A stretch of 64,000 nucleotides of DNA, from NCBI GenBank assembly GCA_050953365.1, contig JBMNMN010000002.1:434001-498000 (forward strand). The letters run 5' to 3'. This document shows, piece by piece, positions 24,600 through 34,250 of the stretch. This stretch comes from UBA1426 sp050953365. GTDB taxonomy: Bacteria; Bacillota; Clostridia; Peptostreptococcales; Anaerovoracaceae. Below the pieces are notes generated by a model, which was not told the origin of the DNA, did not search any database, and was given only the letters and a program-made list of their open reading frames with translations. How positions within the stretch are numbered: position 1 is the stretch's first letter; every line of letters begins with the position of its first letter. Both the position numbers and the translations under genes were made by a program.

Positions 24600-25802
24600 A
24601 TGAAGGTATTAGTTGTTAACTGCGGAAGTTCATCTTTGAAATACCAGGTTTTAGAGATGGACAATTCCACTCTGTTGGCAAAAGGGCTGGTAGAGAGAAT
24701 CGGCCTTGAAGGTTCTGTCATGAAGCATGAGAAGATCGGAATGGACAAGTATATCCTGGAAGCGCCCATGAAAAATCACAAAGACGCCATAGGATATGTA
24801 CTGGAAGCTCTGACAGATAAGGAACATGGCGTCGTTGCATCCATGGATGAAATCAGCGCTGTAGGGCACAGAGTCGTTCATGCGGGAGAGAAATATGCCG
24901 GTTCCGTCCTCATTACCGAAGACGTCATGAATGCGCTGGAAGAATGTATTGACTTGGCACCTCTGCACAATCCTCCCAACATCCTGGGTATCCGCGCTTG
25001 TCAGGAGCTAATGCCGAAGACTCCCATGGTTGGTGTCTTTGATACCGCTTTCCATCAGACAATGAAGCCGGAAACCTTCCTCTATGCGATACCCTATGAT
25101 TACTATGAAAAATATAGGATCCGTAAATACGGTTTCCACGGCACAAGCCACAAATACGTTTCGATGAGAGCGGCTGCCTTATTGGACAAGGATATTAAAG
25201 ATATTAAAGTAATAACTTGTCACTTGGGCAACGGCGCCAGCTGCGCCGCCGTCAAATATGGTGTATGCATCGATACCAGCATGGGCTTTACTCCTTTGGA
25301 CGGCCTGATCATGGGAACCAGATCCGGAGGAATCGATCCGGCAGTCATAACCTTCATCGCTGAGAAAGAAGGTATAACTGCGGATGAGGTTATCACCATT
25401 TTAAACAAAAAATCCGGCGTTGCAGGCATTTCCGGTGTAAGCAGCGACTTCAGAGATCTTGAAGAAGCAGAAGCCCAGGGCAATGAAAAAGCTGCGCTGG
25501 CTTTGAAGATGTTTGCGTTACGTGTTAAGTACTACATCGGCGCTTACATGGCCGAAATGAACGGCGCAGATGCCGTAGTATTTACCGCGGGCATAGGAGA
25601 AAACGATATGGGCATGAGAAAGCTCATTTGCTCGGATCTGGAGTGCCTTGGAATCGAACTGGACGATGAAAAGAATAACGTGAGGGGAGTAGAGAAGATC
25701 ATCAGCAAGGATACATCAAAGGTAAAGGTTTTACTGATCCCGACAAACGAAGAGTTGATGATTGCTCAGGATACTGCGGAGATTGTTAAGAATCTTAAGT
25801 AA
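24600..25802 (+). CDS. ackA: Acetate kinase
   Basis: This 400-residue enzyme interconverts acetate plus ATP and acetyl phosphate plus ADP, the ATP-forming step of acetate fermentation. It has the N-terminal VLVVNCGSSSLKYQV, GHRVVHAGE, VFDTAFHQTM, the HGTSHKYVS active site, CHLGNGAS and FTAGIGEND. ATG 24600 is preceded by AAAGGAG; the frame runs 24 bases further up but that would include the ribosome site. Phosphotransacetylase, usually adjacent, is absent here. A TATAAT at 24529-24534 may be its -10, without a convincing -35. Confidence 0.97.
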   Translation: MKVLVVNCGSSSLKYQVLEMDNSTLLAKGLVERIGLEGSVMKHEKIGMDKYILEAPMKNHKDAIGYVLEALTDKEHGVVASMDEISAVGHRVVHAGEKYAGSVLITEDVMNALEECIDLAPLHNPPNILGIRACQELMPKTPMVGVFDTAFHQTMKPETFLYAIPYDYYEKYRIRKYGFHGTSHKYVSMRAAALLDKDIKDIKVITCHLGNGASCAAVKYGVCIDTSMGFTPLDGLIMGTRSGGIDPAVITFIAEKEGITADEVITILNKKSGVAGISGVSSDFRDLEEAEAQGNEKAALALKMFALRVKYYIGAYMAEMNGADAVVFTAGIGENDMGMRKLICSDLECLGIELDDEKNNVRGVEKIISKDTSKVKVLLIPTNEELMIAQDTAEIVKNLK

Positions 25803-25809
25803 AAATTCG

Positions 25810-25838
25810 TTGACAAAGCTTTCCGACCAAGGTATAAT
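25810..25838 (+). promoter_or_regulatory. Consensus sigma-A promoter of rpmF
   Basis: A perfect TTGACA (25810-25815) and a perfect TATAAT (25833-25838) are spaced by 17 bases. It begins only 8 bases after the ackA stop, so rpmF is transcribed independently. Confidence 0.9.
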
Positions 25839-25874
25839 CGGTAGCGTTCGTACACAAAGAAGGAGGTGTTAACG

Positions 25875-26057
25875 ATGGCAGTACCCAAAAGAAGAACTTC
25901 AAGTGCGAGAAGAGATAAGAGAAGATCGCCGAATATGAAGATGGCAGCTCCTGCATTATCCACATGTCCAAAGTGTCACGAGCCCAAGCTTCCACATAGA
26001 GTATGTCCCAATTGCAACTATTACGACGGTAAGGAAGTTGTATCTGCGGAAGCTTAG
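25875..26057 (+). CDS. rpmF: 50S ribosomal protein L32
   Basis: This 60-residue protein is L32: MAVPKRRTSSARRDKRRSP at the start and a zinc ribbon CPKCHEPKLPHRVCPNC. ATG 25875 follows AGGAGG at 25861-25866; an in-frame GTG at 25866 overlaps that site. The DUF177 (YceD) gene that usually precedes rpmF, and plsX which usually follows, are both absent. It has its own consensus promoter and terminator. Confidence 0.97.
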   Translation: MAVPKRRTSSARRDKRRSPNMKMAAPALSTCPKCHEPKLPHRVCPNCNYYDGKEVVSAEA

Positions 26058-26083
26058 TCCGTTTCTCTCACTGAAATTCACGA

Positions 26084-26108
26084 CCGCCGGCATAGCCGGC
26101 GGTTTTTT
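26084..26108 (+). terminator. Terminator of rpmF
   Basis: CCGCCGGC at 26084-26091 pairs perfectly with GCCGGCGG at 26095-26102 around a 3-base loop and is followed by TTTTTT. Confidence 0.92.
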
Positions 26109-26122
26109 ACGTTTAATAGCTT

Positions 26123-26803
26123 TTAAAGGTTGCTCATGGTATAGAGCCCCGGAGGTTGCTTCATGACGAAAGCAGCGGCTTTTAACGCTCCGAGAGCAAA
26201 TATCCTTCGGGAATAGGCGGTATGGGTCAGCTCTATCACTTCGTCGGGGCCGGCAAAGATCACAGTGTGCTCCCCGGGAATGGAACCCAGACGCAGGGCG
26301 GCTACAGCGGAACACTTGCCTTCAAGCGCATCTTTCAACAGATAGGCGGTACCGCTTGGCGCGTCTTTTTTATATTTATGGTGGGCCTCAAAAATGCCGA
26401 CATCGAATTCTTCCCCGAGTATTTCAGCAAGTAGAGGCAAGGTTTTACTGAGGGCATGAATTCCGATAGACATGTTGGCAGACTGAAATACGGGAATCTG
26501 TTTTGCCGCTTCCTGAATGATGCGATGCTCTTCCGGACCCAATCCCGTGGTAGCGATGACAACCGGCGTATCGTGAAGTATACACCATCCTAACAGTTCT
26601 TTTATGGCAGAAGGATGGGAGAAATCGATCACTACATCTGCTTTTGGTGGAACAAAAGCAAAATCCTGGTAAACAGGGAAAGGGAAGTTTCTATTGTGTT
26701 CCGGGTCCACGCCGCAGATTATTTTGTGCTCATTCTGTTCTAAAATTACTTCCGCCAACATGCGCCCCATGCGGCCGCTGCATCCGTGAATAATAATGTC
26801 CAT
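26123..26803 (-). CDS. dapB: 4-hydroxy-tetrahydrodipicolinate reductase
   Basis: This 226-residue enzyme reduces the product of DapA with NAD(P)H. The nucleotide loop IIHGCSGRMGRML, the strand VVIDFSHPSA, ATTGL, and the signature EAHHKYKKDAPSGTA are present. It is shorter than the E. coli protein (273) but in the usual range for Clostridia. It is the last gene of asd-dapA-dapB, 10 bases after dapA, and supplies lysine, peptidoglycan and spore dipicolinate. It converges with rpmF. Confidence 0.95.
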   Translation of the reverse strand: MDIIIHGCSGRMGRMLAEVILEQNEHKIICGVDPEHNRNFPFPVYQDFAFVPPKADVVIDFSHPSAIKELLGWCILHDTPVVIATTGLGPEEHRIIQEAAKQIPVFQSANMSIGIHALSKTLPLLAEILGEEFDVGIFEAHHKYKKDAPSGTAYLLKDALEGKCSAVAALRLGSIPGEHTVIFAGPDEVIELTHTAYSRRIFALGALKAAAFVMKQPPGLYTMSNL

Positions 26804-26813
26804 AGGATCCTCC

Positions 26814-27692
26814 TTAAAGCAGGCCGCAAGCGGTCATCTGTTTCTTTAATACATCCATGGATTTGGGCTGAGGCGGACAGAGCGGAAGCCGATACTCAAG
26901 ATCTATCATTCCCATCAAATATAAAGCCGCTTTTACAGGGATCGGGTTCACTTCACAGAACAGAGCGTCGATAAGGGATTTCAGAGAAAGTTGGGCTTTC
27001 ATAGCGCCGACTATGTCTCCGTTCAAGTAGTCTACTATCATATTATGGGTCTGTTTCGGGACAATGTTGGACAGTACGGAAATAGCTCCCAATCCGCCCA
27101 TGGCCAACACCGGAACGATGATTTCATCGTTGCCGGAGTATAGAGCGAAATCTTCATCCACATATTTTGCGATCTCTACCACCTGCGCCATGTTGCCGCT
27201 GGCTTCTTTGATACCGACAATATTTGGATGATTGCAAAGTTCGGAAACTACAAAAGGACTGATGTTCACTCCCGTTCGCCCCGGCACCGAATAAAGTATT
27301 ATCGGAATGCTTACCCGGTCGGCTATTTCGGTGTAGTGGATGATCAGTCCTTTGTCCGTACATCTGTTATAATAAGGTGTTACGAGCAGGAGCCCGTCCG
27401 CTCCTTCCTGTTCCAGGGCCATGCTCATGTCTATCGCATGGCGCGTATCGTTGCTTCCTGCGCCGGCAATGACCGGCACTCTTCCGGCCACTTTTTTTAT
27501 AGCGTACCGGACCGTTTCTATATGTTCTTCGTCATTCAGTGTGGATGCTTCCCCCGTAGTACCGCAAATCACAAGCGCGTCAATTCCTTCTTGTATCTGC
27601 CAGTCGATAAGCCGTCCAAAAGAGGGAAAATCCACTTTTCCGTCTTTAAAAGGTGTTACAAGGGCAGTTGCTGCACCTGTAAACAATGACAT
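26814..27692 (-). CDS. dapA: 4-hydroxy-tetrahydrodipicolinate synthase
   Basis: This 292-residue aldolase condenses pyruvate and aspartate semialdehyde. It has CGTTGEASTL, VTPYYNR with the catalytic-triad Tyr (107/108), Tyr134 and the Schiff-base Lys162 in GIKEASGN. Length and motifs are standard. It lies 21 bases after asd and 10 before dapB in one - strand operon. Lysine-sensitive or insensitive type cannot be judged by eye. Confidence 0.96.
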   Translation of the reverse strand: MSLFTGAATALVTPFKDGKVDFPSFGRLIDWQIQEGIDALVICGTTGEASTLNDEEHIETVRYAIKKVAGRVPVIAGAGSNDTRHAIDMSMALEQEGADGLLLVTPYYNRCTDKGLIIHYTEIADRVSIPIILYSVPGRTGVNISPFVVSELCNHPNIVGIKEASGNMAQVVEIAKYVDEDFALYSGNDEIIVPVLAMGGLGAISVLSNIVPKQTHNMIVDYLNGDIVGAMKAQLSLKSLIDALFCEVNPIPVKAALYLMGMIDLEYRLPLCPPQPKSMDVLKKQMTACGLL

Positions 27693-27713
27693 ATAAATGA
27701 CACCTCACTTGCT

Positions 27714-28706
27714 TTATTTTATAAGCAGTTCGGCAATCTGAACGGCGTTGGTAGCCGCGCCCTTTCTGATATTGTCTGCTACAACCCATAGGTTGAGTCC
27801 GTTTTCTACACTGAAGTCCCTGCGGATTCTGCCTACAAAGACTTCGTCTTTTCCTGCGGCGAGGCGGGCAAGCGGGTATAGGTTGTTTGAGGGATCATCC
27901 ACTACCACACAGCCCGGGAAGGATGCCAGCAATGCTTTTACCTCATCAAGTTCAAAAGGTTTTTCCAATTCCAGGTTGATGGATTCACTGTGGGAGTCGA
28001 AAACCGGAACCCGGACTGTAGTCGCGGTAATCCGTATGCTGTCATCACCCAGAATTTTTCTCGTCTCGTTGATCATCTTCATCTCTTCTTTTGTATATCC
28101 GTTTTCCAGGAAGGAGTCGATATGAGGGATACAGTTTCCTGCAATGGGGTGGGGATACGCCTTCCTAATGTCGTTTCCCGCAAGCCCTTGTTTCAGATCC
28201 TCGATGCCCTTGACTCCCGATCCCGAAACAGCCTGATACGTAGAGTAAACGATCCTCTTAATTCTATATTTGTCATGGAGAGGCTTGAGGGGCAACATGG
28301 CCTGTATTGTGGAGCAGTTGGGGTTGGCAATGATTCCTTTATTCCATTGGATATCCTGAGGATTGACTTCAGGAACTACCAAAGGAACTTCCGGATCCAT
28401 CCTCCAGGCGCTGCTGTTATCAATAACAGTAACTCCTTTGGATGCAGCTATAGGCGCATATTTTTCGCTGGTGGAGCCGCCTGCCGAGAAAAGCGCAATA
28501 TCGATGGGTTTGTCGAAGGATTGCTCGGTAAGCTCTTCGACTATGTAATCCATACCTTTGAAGGTCACTGTTTTACCGGCAGATTTTGCGGAAGCCATAA
28601 GGTATAGGTTCTCAAAAGGGAAATCCCTTTCTTCCAGTACTTTTAACATGGTTGTTCCTACCAAACCGGTAGCGCCGACTACGGCTATATTGGGTCTTTT
28701 TTCCAT
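27714..28706 (-). CDS. asd: Aspartate-semialdehyde dehydrogenase
   Basis: This 330-residue enzyme reduces aspartyl phosphate to the semialdehyde with NADPH. It has the N-terminal GATGLVG, SAGGS, the catalytic Cys131 in NPNCSTIQ, and TTVRVPVFDSHSESINLE with the active-site His. It is the first gene of asd-dapA-dapB, with AAGGAGG before its ATG. Aspartokinase is not in the window. The 284-base gap to uppP holds a + strand promoter; on this side I see no clear leader structure such as a lysine riboswitch. Confidence 0.96.
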   Translation of the reverse strand: MEKRPNIAVVGATGLVGTTMLKVLEERDFPFENLYLMASAKSAGKTVTFKGMDYIVEELTEQSFDKPIDIALFSAGGSTSEKYAPIAASKGVTVIDNSSAWRMDPEVPLVVPEVNPQDIQWNKGIIANPNCSTIQAMLPLKPLHDKYRIKRIVYSTYQAVSGSGVKGIEDLKQGLAGNDIRKAYPHPIAGNCIPHIDSFLENGYTKEEMKMINETRKILGDDSIRITATTVRVPVFDSHSESINLELEKPFELDEVKALLASFPGCVVVDDPSNNLYPLARLAAGKDEVFVGRIRRDFSVENGLNLWVVADNIRKGAATNAVQIAELLIK

Positions 28707-28881
28707 TTTGTCCTCCTTGTGCTTTTATATATACATGTTCATTATATGATCCTGTTATAAATTTTTATTATATACTAATTCATCAAAAATGTAACTCCTT
28801 TATATTTCGGTAATAGCATGAAATGTTTGGGTGAGCATAGTTTATACGGGTTAAGATTTTAGAGGATCGTATAACATTGTA

Positions 28882-28910
28882 TTCAAATTTGCTCATTTAG
28901 GTGATATAAT
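28882..28910 (+). promoter_or_regulatory. Probable promoter of uppP
   Basis: TTCAAA at 28882-28887 and TATAAT at 28905-28910 are spaced by 17 bases, with an extended -10 (TGATATAAT). Confidence 0.6.
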
Positions 28911-28990
28911 TAAAGCTTGCAAAGCAAGAAATATTTAACAGCTTTCAAATAATGCAACCGAAATGGGTATGCTGAAAGAGAGGAACCGCA

Positions 28991-29824
28991 TTGACATTAA
29001 TCGAAAGCATCATTTTAGGGCTGGTACAGGGGTTGTCGGAATTTCTGCCTATAAGCAGCTCAGGCCATCTGGCCATTCTACAACATTTTTTTGGAATTGA
29101 AGGGGAGAGCGTCCTTGCATTTGCCGTCCTGCTTCATTTAGGAACCTTGATCTCTTTAGTAGCCGTTTATTACCGGATAATATGGGAACTGATTCTTGAG
29201 CTGCTTGCTACCTTAAAAGATGTGGTTACAGGCAAGGGATTACAGATAAACAAGAACGAAACGAGAAAACTTGGTGTGATGATTGTTGTAGCAACTATCC
29301 CCACAGGGCTCATGGGGGTGTTTTTTAACGATTTCTTTACCGGTTTGTACAATTCGGTCCCCGTAATCGGTTTCTGCTTAATTCTCACAGGCTGTTTTCT
29401 TTGGTTGGCAGAAAGAATGGGGAAAAAAGAGAAAAAAATCAGAGAGATGAAATTTACAGATGCTCTTTTCGTAGGACTTTGTCAGGGAATTGCCATTTTA
29501 CCGGGAATTTCCCGCTCCGGCGCTACCATAGTGGGCAGCCTCTTTTCGGGCCTGAATCGAGAGCTTGCCGTTCGGTTTGCATTTTTAATTTCAATTCCGG
29601 CTATTCTGGGAGCTGTGGTTTTGGAGGCTCCCGCAGCCTTTGCGGAGGGGTTGGATGAGCAAATGATCTTCTCTGTCATTGCCGGTGTGGCAATGGCAGC
29701 AATTTCCGGCTATATTGCCATCAAAACCATGATTCGAGTTGTCTCAAATAAAAAGCTATATATTTTCTCTTTTTATACTTGGATTGCGGGAGGCCTTGTG
29801 CTTCTATACACCTTTATGATTTGA
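28991..29824 (+). CDS. uppP: Undecaprenyl-diphosphatase
   Basis: This 277-residue membrane enzyme (BacA type) recycles the lipid carrier of cell wall synthesis and gives bacitracin resistance. It has both active-site loops: LSEFLPISSSGHL and LPGISRSGATIVGSLFSGL. About eight membrane segments are visible. It starts with TTG 28991 behind GAGAGGA. The ftsK gene follows after 24 bases and may be co-transcribed. Confidence 0.96.
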   Translation: MTLIESIILGLVQGLSEFLPISSSGHLAILQHFFGIEGESVLAFAVLLHLGTLISLVAVYYRIIWELILELLATLKDVVTGKGLQINKNETRKLGVMIVVATIPTGLMGVFFNDFFTGLYNSVPVIGFCLILTGCFLWLAERMGKKEKKIREMKFTDALFVGLCQGIAILPGISRSGATIVGSLFSGLNRELAVRFAFLISIPAILGAVVLEAPAAFAEGLDEQMIFSVIAGVAMAAISGYIAIKTMIRVVSNKKLYIFSFYTWIAGGLVLLYTFMI

Positions 29825-29848
29825 AAGAATAACTGAGGAGTATGCTCT

Positions 29849-32305
29849 ATGGCGGAAAAAAAGAAAAAACCGGGGCGTCCAAAGGGCTCTAGAAATAAAG
29901 CTACCAGAGAAAAGCATGACGCAGACATGGCAAAAAGGCAGGCGCAGAACCGGCTGAAGAATGAAATATGGGCTATTGTTATCATAGCGATAGGCGCCTT
30001 TCTCGTTATTTCTATTCATACCCAGGCTGCGGGCGAATTCGGGCGCATCATCTCGGACCTCTTAAAGGGTCTCTTTGCTGCGGTGGCTTATGCGCTGCCG
30101 TATTTTCTCATACTATACGGCTTGGTGCTTTTTGTTAAGCGTTCAGCGCATATCGGCGGAAGAACCCTGCTGTTATTGAGTTTAATTTTTTTGATGGCAA
30201 CCGTTATTAACTCGGCAAGATATCTCAATGTGGAAGGGCTTTCCATGTCCTTTGCTTTTATCAGGGATGCCTTTGACAACGGAGTGGCGCTTGCAGGGGG
30301 CGGGGCTTTCGGCATGACCTTTGGACTGCTGCTGAAAAAAGCTATCGGAATCCCCGGCCTTTATATATTCTCGTCCGTGGTAATTATCATCTCGCTCATG
30401 TTGCTCATTAACGCGCCAGTATCTCAATATATTGAGGGTTTGAGAGCGAAGCGCAAAGAAGCAATGAAGAACAGAGAATCGGAGATGGAGACGGAAGATG
30501 CCGTTACCGAATCTTCTGTATATGTACCGGGTTCCGCTGAAAAAGCGGCCGCTGGGGTCAAGATGAAAACGGAAACCCTTCCTGCTTCCTCACAAGACGT
30601 TGTTACCACCTCACCCGGCACCATAACGCCGAGACAGATGAAAATCATCGACTATATGAAGAATGACGAACTCTTTGAAACAGGGCAAAAACCGGAAAGC
30701 TTGGGGCTTGAAAAACCGGCGCCCGTGGAACCGGGAAAAGGTTTAACCGGGGATGAAGAAGAGCCAAAAGAAAAGCCTGTGGTAAAGAAGGCCAAAAGTG
30801 CGGCAGACGGCGAAATAGAAGAACTGAAAATTGATTTAGATAAAGAACCAATCCCTTATGTGATGCCGCCTCTGGACCTTTTGAACAAAGCGCAAACAGG
30901 CCCTAAGACGAACGAAAACATCAACTTAAAGCAAAAGGCCATTAAACTGGAAGAGACATTGAAGAACTTCGGTGTGAACGCGAAGGTGTTGCAGGTAACA
31001 AAAGGACCTGCTATTACTCGATATGAGATTCAGCCCAGCGTAGGCGTGAAGGTCAGCAGCATTGTCCGACTGGCGGACGATATTGCCCTGAACCTGGAGG
31101 CAAAGAGCATCCGTATGGAGGCTCCGATACCGGGCAAGGCTGCCGTAGGCATTGAAGTGGAGAACGATCGAATTAATTTGGTTTCAATAAGGGAACTTAT
31201 TGAGTCCAGAGAATTCCAAAAATCACCTTCAAAAATCACCTTTGCCGTGGGAAAAGATATTGCGGGCACTCCCATTGTGGCAGACCTCAAGAGCATGCCC
31301 CACCTGCTCATAGCCGGTTCTACCGGATCCGGAAAGAGCGTCTGTCTCAATTCCATCATTGTCAGCATTCTTTATAAGGCAAGACCGGAAGAAGTTAAAC
31401 TGGTCCTTATCGACCCCAAGGTGGTGGAACTGGGTAACTATAACGGGATTCCGCATCTGTTGGTACCTGTTGTAACAGAGCCGACAAAAGCCGCAGCCGC
31501 ATTAGGTTGGGCTGTGGCGGAGATGACGGATCGTTATAAAAAATTTGCGGAAGCAGGGGTAAGAGATTTGGCATCTTATAACGAATACGTAAAAGCCAAG
31601 GAAGACGGGGCAAGACCCATGCCCCAAATCGTTATCATCATCGACGAGCTTGCGGATTTGATGATGGTGGCTCCTTCCCAGGTGGAAGAATCTATCTGCA
31701 GGCTGGCACAGATGGCCAGGGCAGCCGGCATGCATCTAATCGTTGCTACACAGAGACCTTCCGTGGATATTATAACGGGCGTCATCAAAGCCAATATCCC
31801 CTCCCGCATTTCCTTCGCCGTATCATCACAGTTTGACTCCAGAACCATTTTAGATATGGCGGGGGCAGAGAAACTGGTAGGAAAAGGTGACATGCTCTTC
31901 AATCCCCTGGGCGTATCGAAACCTATGCGTGTACAAGGTTGTTTTATCTCGGATGCTGAAGTGCATAAGGTCATAGATTATCTTAAGGAACAGGTACCTG
32001 TCAATGAATATGCCTCCGATGTTTTGCAGAGAATTGAACGTACATACGAAAACGAGGCGGAGGACGATACGGATGAATTGCTTCAGGAGGCGATAGAAAC
32101 CGTTGTACGGGCGGAACAGGCTTCCGTTTCCATGCTTCAGCGCCGTTTCCGAATCGGTTATAACAGGGCGGCCAGATTGATAGACATGATGGAAGCAAGA
32201 GGCATCATCGGCCCCAGCGAAGGAAGCCGTCCGAGAAAAGTCCTCATGACAGAGGAACAGTTTTTGAACTTAGGCAAGGATCCCGATGATGAGGATGAAA
32301 ACTGA
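29849..32305 (+). CDS. ftsK: DNA translocase FtsK/SpoIIIE
   Basis: This 818-residue DNA pump has about four to five membrane segments (about 45-195), a linker rich in Glu, Pro and Lys, a motor domain with Walker A AGSTGSGKSV and Walker B VIIIDELADLMMV, and a C-terminal winged-helix gamma domain (SMLQRRFRIGYNRAARLIDMM, then GIIGPSEGSRPR). It clears chromosomes from the septum and, in spore formers, pumps DNA into the forespore. Unusually, the N-terminus reads KKKKPGRPKGSRNK, an AT-hook-like GRP core, ahead of the first membrane segment. Confidence 0.95.
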   Translation: MAEKKKKPGRPKGSRNKATREKHDADMAKRQAQNRLKNEIWAIVIIAIGAFLVISIHTQAAGEFGRIISDLLKGLFAAVAYALPYFLILYGLVLFVKRSAHIGGRTLLLLSLIFLMATVINSARYLNVEGLSMSFAFIRDAFDNGVALAGGGAFGMTFGLLLKKAIGIPGLYIFSSVVIIISLMLLINAPVSQYIEGLRAKRKEAMKNRESEMETEDAVTESSVYVPGSAEKAAAGVKMKTETLPASSQDVVTTSPGTITPRQMKIIDYMKNDELFETGQKPESLGLEKPAPVEPGKGLTGDEEEPKEKPVVKKAKSAADGEIEELKIDLDKEPIPYVMPPLDLLNKAQTGPKTNENINLKQKAIKLEETLKNFGVNAKVLQVTKGPAITRYEIQPSVGVKVSSIVRLADDIALNLEAKSIRMEAPIPGKAAVGIEVENDRINLVSIRELIESREFQKSPSKITFAVGKDIAGTPIVADLKSMPHLLIAGSTGSGKSVCLNSIIVSILYKARPEEVKLVLIDPKVVELGNYNGIPHLLVPVVTEPTKAAAALGWAVAEMTDRYKKFAEAGVRDLASYNEYVKAKEDGARPMPQIVIIIDELADLMMVAPSQVEESICRLAQMARAAGMHLIVATQRPSVDIITGVIKANIPSRISFAVSSQFDSRTILDMAGAEKLVGKGDMLFNPLGVSKPMRVQGCFISDAEVHKVIDYLKEQVPVNEYASDVLQRIERTYENEAEDDTDELLQEAIETVVRAEQASVSMLQRRFRIGYNRAARLIDMMEARGIIGPSEGSRPRKVLMTEEQFLNLGKDPDDEDEN

Positions 32306-32351
32306 TAATATTACAAATAATAGGTACGTTTTACGACAGAAAGGATATTGA

Positions 32352-33674
32352 ATGCGGATATATATAGATACTTTAGGTTGCCCTAAAAATGTTTCTGATT
32401 CTGAATATGCGGCAGGGCTATTAACGGAGGCCGGCCACATAATTGTGGCAGATCCGGGTGATGCGGATGTCATTCTGGTTAATACCTGCGGTTTTATCAA
32501 CGATGCAAAAGAGGAATCTATCGATCGGATATTGGAACTGTCCAAGGAAAAACCGGAGGACGGAATCCTTATCGTATCCGGCTGCCTTTCACAGCGATAT
32601 GGAGAGGATCTTGGCAATGCCTTGCCGGAAGCGGATATCGTAATCGGAGTGAACGAGTATCACACGTTGCCCCAAATACTGTCGGAATATGAAAGAGGTA
32701 AGCAGAAGGTATTTTTCAGCAGCTACGAAAAGGAATACTCCGAAATGAGCGCAAGAGCATCTCTCGGCGTTTCGTATACTTCTTACCTGAAAATCGCCGA
32801 AGGCTGCGACAATGTGTGCGCTTATTGCGTAATTCCCTCCATTCGCGGCAGTTATCGCAGCAGGAGGAAGGAGAGCATTTTGGAGGAAGCCCGCAAGCTG
32901 GCTGAAAAAGGGTGCAAAGAGCTGATTCTTGTGGCGCAGGATGTGACCGCTTACGGAATCGATCTTTATGGAGAATACCACTTGCCGAGATTGTTGCAGG
33001 AACTTTGCGAAATTGACGGAATTCGGTGGATTCGCCTCATGTATTGTTATGAGGATCGTATTACGGATCAACTGATAGAAGTGATGGCAGCCAATGACAA
33101 GATATGCAAATACATCGACATACCGATCCAGCATGCCAGCGACAGCATTCTGGAAGCTATGAACCGGCGTTCCACCAGAGCTTCGATAGAAAATACAATC
33201 AAGAAATTGAGGGCGGCCATGCCCGATATTCACATTCGCACCACACTGATCACCGGGTTCCCCGGAGAAACAAGAGAGGATGCCAAAATACTTGAGGATT
33301 TCGTCGAAAAGATGAGGTTTGAACGTTTAGGTGTTTTCGCATACTCCAAAGAGGAAGGGACACCGGCAGCAGCAATGAAAGAACAGGTGCCGAAAAGGAC
33401 CAAGCTGGCACGGAGGGATCGCTTGATGCGGTTGCAGCAGCAGATTTCCCTTGAGCACAACCTGCAGAAAATCGGCCGGATTCTGGAAGTCCTGGTGGAG
33501 GAGCAAGAAGAAGGAGCTTATATCGGAAGAACGTCTTACGATGCGCCGGAGATCGACAATAAAGTAATTTTTACCTCGGATACTCCCCTTGAACCCGGAA
33601 ATTTTGTGATGGTTAAAATAGACGACGGTTTTGATTATGACCTGACGGGACATGCTGTTAGTGTGGATAGATAG
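32352..33674 (+). CDS. rimO: Ribosomal protein S12 methylthiotransferase RimO
   Basis: This 440-residue radical SAM enzyme adds a methylthio group to Asp88 of S12. The N-terminal UPF0004 domain (MRIYIDTLGCPKNVSDSE, NTCGFI, SGCLSQRY) binds the second cluster. The radical SAM motif is CDNVCAYCVIP (CxxxCxxC), and a C-terminal TRAM domain ends the protein. CPKNVSDSE and CVIPSIRG point to RimO rather than MiaB. It heads a typical rimO-pgsA-cinA-recA run. Confidence 0.95.
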   Translation: MRIYIDTLGCPKNVSDSEYAAGLLTEAGHIIVADPGDADVILVNTCGFINDAKEESIDRILELSKEKPEDGILIVSGCLSQRYGEDLGNALPEADIVIGVNEYHTLPQILSEYERGKQKVFFSSYEKEYSEMSARASLGVSYTSYLKIAEGCDNVCAYCVIPSIRGSYRSRRKESILEEARKLAEKGCKELILVAQDVTAYGIDLYGEYHLPRLLQELCEIDGIRWIRLMYCYEDRITDQLIEVMAANDKICKYIDIPIQHASDSILEAMNRRSTRASIENTIKKLRAAMPDIHIRTTLITGFPGETREDAKILEDFVEKMRFERLGVFAYSKEEGTPAAAMKEQVPKRTKLARRDRLMRLQQQISLEHNLQKIGRILEVLVEEQEEGAYIGRTSYDAPEIDNKVIFTSDTPLEPGNFVMVKIDDGFDYDLTGHAVSVDR

Positions 33675-33692
33675 GATCGCAAGGAGGAAATT

Positions 33693-34223
33693 ATGAATTT
33701 ACCGAACAAACTAACCATATTAAGGATATTATTGATACCCGTGTTTATTATTCTTTTATTAAATGGGTATTATATAAGCTCCGGTGTTCTGTTTATCCTG
33801 GCTTCGGCAACGGACGCTCTCGACGGTCACATTGCCAGAAAGCACAATCTGATTACGAATTTCGGTAAAATCATGGATCCGCTGGCTGACAAGCTTTTGG
33901 TCACTTCTGCCATGATCTGCCTGGTAGAGCTGGGAGAGATGGCCGGATGGATGGTGATCGTTATACTTGCCAGAGAGTTTGTTATTACCGGCTTACGGGC
34001 TGTAGCCGCCGGCGAAGGGGTCATTATAGCCGCGGGGAAATCGGGAAAAATCAAAACCGTATTCCAGATGCTCGCCATTTCAATAATTCTATTGCGAAAT
34101 TGGCCCTTCTCTATGTTTACGGAGCTTCCCATCGGCGAATATCTGCTTTGGATCGCCGTAGCTGCAACCGTATATTCCGGGATTGAATACATCGTCCAGA
34201 ACAAGCACATATTTAGAATGTAA
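33693..34223 (+). CDS. pgsA: CDP-diacylglycerol-glycerol-3-phosphate 3-phosphatidyltransferase
   Basis: This 176-residue membrane enzyme makes phosphatidylglycerol phosphate. It shows the CDP-alcohol phosphotransferase motif D-G-x2-A-R-x8-G-x3-D-x3-D: DALDGHIARKHNLITNFGKI, then MDPLADKL. MNLPNKLTILRILLIPVF is the usual PgsA N-terminus. AAGGAGG precedes the ATG. It lies 18 bases after rimO. Confidence 0.95.
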   Translation: MNLPNKLTILRILLIPVFIILLLNGYYISSGVLFILASATDALDGHIARKHNLITNFGKIMDPLADKLLVTSAMICLVELGEMAGWMVIVILAREFVITGLRAVAAGEGVIIAAGKSGKIKTVFQMLAISIILLRNWPFSMFTELPIGEYLLWIAVAATVYSGIEYIVQNKHIFRM

Positions 34224-34250
34224 CAGACTTAATAATCACGAGGTGGACAG

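Noticed and set aside
28707..28990. Lysine riboswitch before asd-dapA-dapB
   Set aside because: The upstream region is AT-rich and too short for the conserved lysine aptamer; no such pairing was found.
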